A stretch of DNA of 23,828 nucleotides from Pseudomonadota bacterium (GTDB lineage: Bacteria; Pseudomonadota; Alphaproteobacteria; Rhizobiales; Hyphomicrobiaceae), in NCBI GenBank assembly GCA_023410905.1, contig JAEYPL010000354.1, positions 1 through 23,828 of the forward strand. Direction: 5' to 3'. The notes below the pieces were generated by a model, which saw nothing but the letters and a program-made list of their open reading frames with translations, did no database searches and was not told the DNA's origin. This document shows, piece after piece, positions 15,276 through 21,703 of this stretch (position 1 is the stretch's first letter; every line of letters starts with the position of its first letter). The position numbers were made by a program, and so were the translations under genes.

Positions 15276-16538
15276 ATGACGACGGTCGTTATGAAGTTCG
15301 GGGGCACCTCGGTCGCCAATGTCGAGCGCATCCGGAACGTAGCCCTACACGTCAAGCGTGAGGTCGACGCCGGCAATCGGGTCGCGGTGGTCGTCTCGGC
15401 CATGTCGGGAACGACGAACCAGCTCGTCGCCTGGGTTCGCGAGACGGCGCTGCTGCATGACGCGCGCGAGTACGATGCCATCGTCGCCTCGGGCGAGAAC
15501 ATCACGGCCGGTCTCCTGGCGATCGCCCTGCAATCCATCGGCATCCAGGCCCGCTCATGGCAGGGCTGGCAGGTGCCGATCCTGACTGACGCCGCCCATG
15601 GCGCCGCCCGCATCACGGATATTCCGGGCGAGAAGCTGCGCGAGCGGCTCGCCTCGGGTGAGGTGGCCGTAGTCACCGGCTTCCAGGGTGTCGAGCCGGA
15701 GCGTAATCGCATTGCCACACTGGGGCGCGGCGGCTCCGATACGAGCGCGGTGGCCATAGCCGTCGCCCTGCAGGCGGACCTCTGCGACATCTACACAGAT
15801 GTGGACGGCGTCTACACGACGGACCCGCGCGTGGAACCGAAAGCGCGCCGCCTGTCGCGTATCTCCTACGAGGAGATGTTGGAGATGGCCTCGCTCGGCT
15901 CGAAGGTGCTCCAGACGCGCTCCGTCGAGCTCGCCATGGTCCATCGGATGCGCACGCGCGTCCTTTCGAGCTTTACACCACCCGACGAGATCCCGGCCGC
16001 TCATCCGGATACCTGGCACGAGATCGGCACGATCGTTTGCGACGAGGATGAAATCGTGGAACAGCAAGTCGTCAGCGGCATCGCATTCTCACGCGACGAA
16101 GCCAAGATCACGCTCCGCAAGATTGCCGACCGACCCGGTGTGGCAGCCGCGATTTTCGGGCCTCTCGCCGATGCCAACATCAACGTCGACATGATCGTGC
16201 AGAACCTGTCCACGGACGGGAAAAACACGGACATGACCTTTACCGTGCTGCAGACCGACCTTCCGCGTTCGCTCGAGGTCGTGAAAAGCGCCGCGCGGGA
16301 CATCGGACATTTCGACATCGAAAGCTCGGGCGAAGTGGTCAAGGTCTCGGTGATCGGGATCGGGATGCGCAGCCATGCGGGCGTGGCCGCACGCATGTTC
16401 AAGGCGCTCTCCGAGAAAGGGATCAACATCCAGGCGATCTCGACTTCGGAGATCAAGATCAGCGTCTTGATCGACCGCGCCTATTCCGAGCTTGCCGTAC
16501 GCACGCTCCATTCGCTCTACGGTCTCGACGCCGAATAA
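15276..16538 (+). CDS. lysC: Aspartate kinase
   Basis: 420 residues from ATG 15276, with GGGAGA just upstream; an in-frame GTG at 15219 would add a stretch without family similarity. The kinase domain has KFGGTSV (7-13), VVVSAMSGTTNQL, ASGENITAG, and GRGGSDTSAVAIA with YTDVDGVYTTDPR for ATP and aspartate binding. The C-terminal half has two ACT domains (from about 265: ITLRKIADRPGVAAAIFGPLADANINVDMIVQN and VSVIGIGMRSHAGVAARMF), which bind lysine and/or threonine for feedback control. It catalyses the first step toward lysine, threonine, methionine and diaminopimelate. lysC followed by ptsP is a common alphaproteobacterial arrangement. Confidence 0.96.
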   Translation: MTTVVMKFGGTSVANVERIRNVALHVKREVDAGNRVAVVVSAMSGTTNQLVAWVRETALLHDAREYDAIVASGENITAGLLAIALQSIGIQARSWQGWQVPILTDAAHGAARITDIPGEKLRERLASGEVAVVTGFQGVEPERNRIATLGRGGSDTSAVAIAVALQADLCDIYTDVDGVYTTDPRVEPKARRLSRISYEEMLEMASLGSKVLQTRSVELAMVHRMRTRVLSSFTPPDEIPAAHPDTWHEIGTIVCDEDEIVEQQVVSGIAFSRDEAKITLRKIADRPGVAAAIFGPLADANINVDMIVQNLSTDGKNTDMTFTVLQTDLPRSLEVVKSAARDIGHFDIESSGEVVKVSVIGIGMRSHAGVAARMFKALSEKGINIQAISTSEIKISVLIDRAYSELAVRTLHSLYGLDAE

Positions 16539-16802
16539 GCGGCGGACGGACCAGACCAACGAGCGGTGGCCGCGGCATGACTGCCGTCGGTCCACGAAAG
16601 CGAGAAGGCAGCGCCAGCCCATGCCTTGGGCCATCCTGCCTGATCTTCAGGATCGCGAGTTCTGGCGAACGTCGCATATTCTCGGTGCGCGAGACGTCGT
16701 CACAATAAGCAATAGGCTCGACAGAGCCTGATCGGGTAGGAATGTCGCTTGAGGCGGTCCGCCAGGACCGCGCACGACGTGGCGTGGGAATGCAGGGCCG
16801 AG
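16539..16802 (+). promoter_or_regulatory. lysC-ptsP intergenic region with hairpin
   Basis: 264 bases with no supported gene. GCGGTCC-GCCA-GGACCGC (16754-16771) is a perfect 7-bp stem with a 4-base loop, ending 31 bases before the ptsP start; it could affect ptsP expression or RNA stability. A weaker dyad ATCCTG/CAGGAT lies near 16633-16654. No clear promoter boxes were found. Confidence 0.35.
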
Positions 16803-19097
16803 ATGGCGAAGGCACCCTTCCAGGATGATCACGGGCCGCCCACCGAGCCGGGGCTGCGGATCATTCTGCGCCGTCTGCGCGAGATTATCGAGGAACCGGG
16901 CGACGGCCAGAGCCGCCTCGACAAGATTGTCCGCCAGATCGCCGGTCTCATGGTGGCCGAGGTCTGCTCGATCTACCTGAAGCGCCAGGACGGCAGTCTG
17001 GAACTGTTCGCGACCGAGGGCCTCAATCCGTCCGCCATCCACCGCACGTTCATGAAGCGCGGCGAGGGCCTCGTCGGGCGCTGCGCCGAGATGGCCGTAC
17101 CCATCAACGAGCCGGACGCGCAGAGTCATCCAGCCTTCTCCTATCGCCCCGAAACGGGCGAGGAGATCTATCACTCGTTCCTGTCGGTGCCGATCCTGCG
17201 CAGCGGCGACGTGCTCGGCGTGCTCACGGTTCAGAACAAGACTCCGCGCGAGTACTCCGACGAGGATGTCGAGATCCTTCAGACGACGGCCATGGTGCTC
17301 GCCGAGCAGCTCGTCTCGGCCGGCATTCCCGGCGCCAACATGGCAATCGAGTTCAGCCGCCGCGTCGGCCATGTGGTCAAGGGCCAGTCCATCTCTGACG
17401 GCATTGCGCTCGGCCATGCCGTGTTGCATCAGCCGCGCGTTGTTGTCACGCGCCTCACGTCGGACGATCCCGCAGCCGAAGCGCTTCGCCTCGAGTCCGC
17501 CATTGCGGAGCTCAAGGCCACCGTCGACGAGATGCTCGGCGCCGGTGACCTCGCGCGCGAAGGCGAGCACAAGGACATTCTCGAAGCGTACCGCATGTTC
17601 GCCAATGATCGCGGCTGGCAGCGGCGCCTCAAGGAAGCCATCGGGTCGGGGCTGACGGCGGAAGCCGCCGTCGAGCGCGTTCAGAACGAGACGCGGGCGC
17701 GAATGCTGCGCCAGCGCGATCCCTACTGGCGCGACCGGGTGCGCGACCTCGAAGATCTCTCGGACCGCCTGCTGCGCATCCTGGCGGCGCCGAACGAGGG
17801 CGGCAGCGCCGTCGACAAGCAACTCCCGCATGATGCGATCGTCATAGCCCGCAACATGGGCGCGGCCGATCTCCTCGACTACGATCGCACGCGACTGCGC
17901 GGCCTCGTCATCGAGGAAGGCGGCGGACAGAGCCATGTCGCGATCGTTGCGCGCGCGCTCGGCATCGTTGCCGTGACGGATGTGCGCCGCGTGATCGAGC
18001 GCATTGACGCTGGCGATCCAGTCATCGTCGACGGCAACACGGGCGAAATGTTCGTGCGCCCGACAAGTGACGTGATCCAGGCCTATTCCGACAAGGTGCG
18101 CTTCCGCGCGCGCCAGCAGCGCCAGTACCGCTCGCTCGTCGGCCGGCCCGCCATCACCAAGGACGGCGCGCAGATCTCGCTGCAGATGAATGCGGGCCTG
18201 CCGGACGATCTTGTGCATCTCGAACAGTCGGGCGCCGAGGGCATCGGCCTCTTCCGCACCGAGTTGCAGTTCATGATCACGGCGACGTTCCCGCGCGGGG
18301 ACCGCCAGACGCAGGTCTATCGCGCCGTCATCGAAGGAGCGGGCGGGCGTCCCGTCACCTTCCGCACGCTCGACATCGGCGGTGACAAGGTCCTGCCCTA
18401 CATGCGCCAGCACGCCGAGGACAACCCGGCGCTCGGCTGGCGCGGCATCCGCATGGGCCTCGATCGTACCGCGCTCCTGCGCACTCAGTTGCGCGCGATG
18501 CTACGGGCAGCCGAAGGCGCCGATCTGCGCGTGATGATCCCGATGGTCTCGGAACCCGGCGAGATCATCGCCGCGCGCGCCGTTCTCGATCGCGAGATCG
18601 ATCTTCTGCGGCGGCGCAGCGGCACGGAACCGCCGCGCGTGCAGTTCGGCATCATGATCGAGGTGCCGTCGCTGCTGTTCGACCTCGATCAGGTGCTGCC
18701 GCTTGTCGATTTCGCATCGGTCGGCAGCAACGACCTCATGCAGTATTTCTTCGCGTCCGACCGCGGCAATCCGAAAGTCTCGGGGCGCTTCGATGTGCTC
18801 GCGCCGTCGTTCTTGCGTGCGCTGAAAGGCGTGACGGAAGCGGGCAAGCGTCATGGCAAGCCGGTTGCGCTCTGCGGCGAAATCGGCGGACGACCGCTCG
18901 AGGCCATGGCGCTTATCGGCGCCGGTTTCCGCACGCTTTCCATGGCGCCAGCCAGCATCGGCCCGGTCAAGAGCATGATACTCGGCCTGCACGCGGCACA
19001 TACCGAGCAGGCCGTCGCCGATCTGATTGCGAAGGGCGGACGCAGCATCCGCGACGGGCTTGCAGCATTCGCGGCGAGCGAAGGCATAGAAATCTAG
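16803..19097 (+). CDS. ptsP: Phosphoenolpyruvate-protein phosphotransferase PtsP (EI-Ntr)
   Basis: 764 residues, close to the usual PtsP length. An N-terminal GAF domain (about 37-165, LDKIVRQIAGLMVAEVCSIYL) senses glutamine in characterised homologues. The PTS enzyme I part follows. The phosphorylated His is His378 in GGGQSHVAIVAR, the PEP-binding barrel carries GIGLFRTELQFM, and the catalytic Cys is Cys691 in LCGEIGG. It passes phosphate from PEP to NPr and EIIA-Ntr, a regulatory chain that controls nitrogen response, potassium transport and storage polymers rather than sugar uptake. ATG 16803 is preferred over the in-frame TTG 16749 because MAKAPFQDD leads directly into the GAF domain. The Trk potassium genes, a known target of EIIA-Ntr in enteric bacteria, lie about 9 kb upstream; any link here is speculative. 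Confidence 0.96.
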   Translation: MAKAPFQDDHGPPTEPGLRIILRRLREIIEEPGDGQSRLDKIVRQIAGLMVAEVCSIYLKRQDGSLELFATEGLNPSAIHRTFMKRGEGLVGRCAEMAVPINEPDAQSHPAFSYRPETGEEIYHSFLSVPILRSGDVLGVLTVQNKTPREYSDEDVEILQTTAMVLAEQLVSAGIPGANMAIEFSRRVGHVVKGQSISDGIALGHAVLHQPRVVVTRLTSDDPAAEALRLESAIAELKATVDEMLGAGDLAREGEHKDILEAYRMFANDRGWQRRLKEAIGSGLTAEAAVERVQNETRARMLRQRDPYWRDRVRDLEDLSDRLLRILAAPNEGGSAVDKQLPHDAIVIARNMGAADLLDYDRTRLRGLVIEEGGGQSHVAIVARALGIVAVTDVRRVIERIDAGDPVIVDGNTGEMFVRPTSDVIQAYSDKVRFRARQQRQYRSLVGRPAITKDGAQISLQMNAGLPDDLVHLEQSGAEGIGLFRTELQFMITATFPRGDRQTQVYRAVIEGAGGRPVTFRTLDIGGDKVLPYMRQHAEDNPALGWRGIRMGLDRTALLRTQLRAMLRAAEGADLRVMIPMVSEPGEIIAARAVLDREIDLLRRRSGTEPPRVQFGIMIEVPSLLFDLDQVLPLVDFASVGSNDLMQYFFASDRGNPKVSGRFDVLAPSFLRALKGVTEAGKRHGKPVALCGEIGGRPLEAMALIGAGFRTLSMAPASIGPVKSMILGLHAAHTEQAVADLIAKGGRSIRDGLAAFAASEGIEI

Positions 19098-19114
19098 GGA
19101 GCGAGAGAACCACC

Positions 19115-19915
19115 ATGAGCGAGCAGCGCGATATCGACGTCAGCATCGCCGACGAAATCCAGGTCATTCGCTTCACACGGCCGGACAAGAAAAATGCCTT
19201 CACCGGCGGCATGTACGACGCCATGTCGGAAGCACTGGATCGCGGCGAGAAGGATGACGGCATCATCGCGCACGTCTTCATCGGCTCGGGTGGCATCTTC
19301 AATGCCGGCAACGACATCAACGACTTCATCCGCCGTTCCAAAGCTGGCAGCGGTGACGGCATCCCGACACCGTCGCTGAGCTTTATCCGGCGACTGCCGA
19401 AGGTAACGAAGCCCATGATCGCGGCCGTGGACGGTCTCGCCATCGGCATCGGCACGACCATGCTCTTCCACTGCGATCTCGTGTATGCGAGCCCGACAGC
19501 AAGCCTCCGCACGCCCTTCCTCGATCTCGGCCTCGTGCCGGAAGCGGCTTCGAGCCTCACGGCGGTCATGCGCATGGGCAATGCGCGCGCGTTCGAGCTT
19601 CTCTGCCTCGGCGAGCCCTTCAATGCCGAGCGCGCCAAGGAAGCGGGCATCGTGAATGCGGTCGTTCCGGCGGCCGATCTCGAAGCCACGGCCATGAAGG
19701 CGGCTCGCCGCCTCGCGAGCAAGCCGCGCGGTGCGCTCCTCGCTGCACGCCGTCTCATGCGCGGTGACCCGGCGGCTCTGAGCGCGCAGATCGAGGCCGA
19801 ATCCGAGGTTTTTAAATCCTGCATGGGCAGCGCCGAAGCGCAGGAGGCCTTCGCCGCCTTCTTCGAGAAGCGTCCGCCCGATTTCGCCACGGCGCGCGCG
19901 AAAGCCAAGGGCTGA
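19115..19915 (+). CDS. Enoyl-CoA hydratase/isomerase family protein, isomerase-like
   Basis: 266 residues with the crotonase fold. The oxyanion-hole segments are FNAGNDINDF (62-71) and AVDGLAIGIGTTM (104-116). Aligned with mammalian enoyl-CoA hydratase, the two catalytic Glu residues (Glu144, Glu164) are replaced by Thr115 and Phe135. LGLVPEAASS (138-147) instead puts Glu143 at the site of the single catalytic base of delta3-delta2 enoyl-CoA isomerases. The enzyme is therefore more likely to shift double bonds of unsaturated fatty acyl-CoAs than to hydrate them. It starts 17 bases after ptsP, with GGGAGCGAGAG upstream, so the two probably share a transcript. No other fatty-acid oxidation gene is nearby. 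Confidence 0.92.
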   Translation: MSEQRDIDVSIADEIQVIRFTRPDKKNAFTGGMYDAMSEALDRGEKDDGIIAHVFIGSGGIFNAGNDINDFIRRSKAGSGDGIPTPSLSFIRRLPKVTKPMIAAVDGLAIGIGTTMLFHCDLVYASPTASLRTPFLDLGLVPEAASSLTAVMRMGNARAFELLCLGEPFNAERAKEAGIVNAVVPAADLEATAMKAARRLASKPRGALLAARRLMRGDPAALSAQIEAESEVFKSCMGSAEAQEAFAAFFEKRPPDFATARAKAKG

Positions 19916-19962
19916 AAAGCTCCGCACCGCATCCGCCGCAATCGTACTGATAGAGTGGCGGC

Positions 19963-21474
19963 ATGGAGTTTTCGAAACACCACTTCGGACTGCTGGGACT
20001 TTGCATCCTCGCGCTGGCTTTGCTCGCGTCGACATCGTCGGCTGACGCGAACTGGCTGACGCGTATTCTCAAGCACGCCGATGACGGCGCCCCGAGCCGG
20101 GCGGGCAAGCGGCTCTCCGCGATCGATGAAGCGGGCGCGCATCTGAAGACGCTCCCGACAGCCCGACGCTCCCGCGCCGTCGCCGCCGAATTGACCGACG
20201 AGGGACACTGGCGCCTGCGCAATGCCGAAGGCGAGACATTCACGGCGGCGACGCCCGAAGAACTCACCCGAGGCCTGCGCGTGCTCGCGCCGCTCACCGA
20301 GGAAGCCTCCAAGCACATCATTCTCCTCACGGGCGACACTCTCTTCAAGGACCGGACAAAGCTCAAGGAGCTGCCCGCCGACGCGGAGTTCGATGCGCTC
20401 ATCGAAAGCCGCGTCCACAGGCTCGTGCAGCGCGTCGTCGACGGCGTCGAGCACTACAGCCTCGATGTCGGCAATGGCGTGCACGTGCCGATCCGCGACC
20501 GTCAGCAAGTACACGAGATGCTTTGGCAGATCGCGCGACCGGTGGATCTCTCGGGGCTCCGCGTGTTGGCGCTCGAACCGGGAGCAATGGGCCTACTCAA
20601 GCGCACGCGGCCGGCCGATCCGACGCCCGGGCGCGTCGCCGTGGAGACGGTCGATCCCGAGCGCTTGCCGCATATGCTGAGCGCCGTTGCCCGCGGCACC
20701 ATCGTGATCAGCGGCCGCATGAAAGGCGGCGCGCTGCACTACCGGGCGTCGAGCGGCCCGGAGCGAGCACTCATGCTCGACGAGTTGCGGAAAGCTGCAG
20801 CGGCGCATGACGTCAATGTCGTGATCATCGAAAGCGCAAGCGCGCGCCAGCCCGGCACGCGCAACTGGTTCTGGCAGCGCGTGGGCCTCACGCGTTTCGA
20901 CGGCCCGCGGGCGCGGCCGGCGCTCCCCGATCTCATCGGACAACTGACCGGCGGCATACCCGTCGAGACCGATGCCATCGCGATCGGCGAGTTGCGCACA
21001 TCCTTCCAACTCGCCGGTTTTCCGCGCGGGGGCGGCAGCGGCTGGACGGCGCCCGTCAGCGAGACCTGGCGAGATCTTGCGCCCGAAGTGACAGGCACCA
21101 TCGTCGCCAATGGCCTGCGGCTGGACCTCACGAGCCGGGCCCGACAGCGTGAGCTCGACGCGCGCTTCGTGCCGGGCATTCCGTCTCTCATTCAGGTCGG
21201 CTACCTCATCCTCATTTTCATTGGCTTTGCGGGTCTCAGCGTCGCACGCGAATGGTGGCAACGGCTCTGGCCACTCGAAGCACGGACGGACTATGCCCGA
21301 CGCGCCGGCTACTGGGCTGCCCGGAGCGTTCGCGGGGCGATCTTTCTGCTCGTGTTCATGCCGCTCGTCGCGCTGGTCAGTGCGCCCATTGCCTTTGTGC
21401 GCGGCGTGTGGCGCGCGCTCGTCGCGATCGGGGTGACTCTCGCCTATCCCTTCAGGCGCCGGGGCACCGCCTGA
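19963..21474 (+). CDS. Unrecognised secreted/membrane-anchored protein, 503 residues
   Basis: I do not recognise the family. The N-terminus has a signal peptide or anchor (GLLGLCILALALLASTSSADA, about 9-29). A domain of nearly 380 residues, presumably periplasmic, follows. It is rich in Arg and Glu and has alternating strand-like and helical stretches such as VLALEPGAMGLL and HDVNVVIIESAS. The C-terminus has a hydrophobic segment at about 408-427 (SLIQVGYLILIFIGFAGLSV), an Arg/Trp-rich loop (428-457), a second span (458-479) and perhaps a short third one before the basic tail YPFRRRGTA. Coding quality is high (strong GC bias at third positions), so it is a real gene. It follows the crotonase gene by 47 bases and precedes divL. 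The ribosome-binding site is weak. There are no Cys pairs, lipobox or catalytic triad that I can identify. Confidence 0.85.
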   Translation: MEFSKHHFGLLGLCILALALLASTSSADANWLTRILKHADDGAPSRAGKRLSAIDEAGAHLKTLPTARRSRAVAAELTDEGHWRLRNAEGETFTAATPEELTRGLRVLAPLTEEASKHIILLTGDTLFKDRTKLKELPADAEFDALIESRVHRLVQRVVDGVEHYSLDVGNGVHVPIRDRQQVHEMLWQIARPVDLSGLRVLALEPGAMGLLKRTRPADPTPGRVAVETVDPERLPHMLSAVARGTIVISGRMKGGALHYRASSGPERALMLDELRKAAAAHDVNVVIIESASARQPGTRNWFWQRVGLTRFDGPRARPALPDLIGQLTGGIPVETDAIAIGELRTSFQLAGFPRGGGSGWTAPVSETWRDLAPEVTGTIVANGLRLDLTSRARQRELDARFVPGIPSLIQVGYLILIFIGFAGLSVAREWWQRLWPLEARTDYARRAGYWAARSVRGAIFLLVFMPLVALVSAPIAFVRGVWRALVAIGVTLAYPFRRRGTA

Positions 21475-21477
21475 AGG
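21449..21477 (+). terminator. Stem-loop spanning the stop codon of the unknown gene
   Basis: CCTTCAGGCG (21449-21458) and CGCCTGAAGG (21468-21477) form a perfect 10-bp stem with a 9-base loop; the TGA stop lies within the right arm. A second stem GGCGTG/CACGCC (21476-21497) follows. No T-run is present, so termination would need Rho, or the hairpin may protect the mRNA 3' end. Confidence 0.45.
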
Positions 21478-21521
21478 CGTGTCCGTCGGGCCACGCCACC
21501 CCTGACACTCCAAGGCATTTC

Positions 21522-21598
21522 TTATTGATTTAATTCAATAAATTTCTTTCCGAGCACCCCCGGATATTCTGGCCAGAAGAAGGCAAAGTCGGCATAAT
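21522..21598 (+). promoter_or_regulatory. A+T-rich control region upstream of divL
   Basis: TTATTGA-TTTAAT-TCAATAA (21522-21541) is a perfect dyad in an A+T-rich pocket. TTCTGGCCAGAA (21567-21578) is a perfect 12-base palindrome. CATAAT (21593-21598) could be a -10 box; TGGCCA (21570-21575), 17 bases upstream of it, is a moderate -35 match and lies inside the palindrome. Together they look like a regulated promoter for divL, though the boxes are imperfect. Cell-cycle regulators such as CtrA bind TTAA-based half-sites; one TTAA occurs at 21530-21533, but the N7 partner is missing. Confidence 0.4.
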
Positions 21599-21703
21599 TC
21601 CGATTCGGTAATGAGCGACAGGCGGCACAAGCCCTGGCGCCTTGGTTTTCACCCGTTCTGCTTAGACCAGCGCGCGCCGGGCCATCGCTGCTCCCGGGAT
21701 GGC

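Noticed and set aside
16621..16731. A 36-residue + strand ORF (MPWAILPDL...) between lysC and ptsP
   Set aside because: No good ribosome-binding site, no motif and no hydrophobic pattern; not enough to call a gene.
16647..18413. A 588-codon open frame on the - strand, opposite ptsP
   Set aside because: It is an antisense shadow of ptsP, whose GAF, His and Cys motifs are intact. Long antisense frames are expected in high-GC coding DNA, and this one has no domain motif.
18967..20514. A 515-codon open frame on the - strand spanning three genes
   Set aside because: It crosses the ends of ptsP, the crotonase and the start of the next gene; composition is that of a shadow frame.
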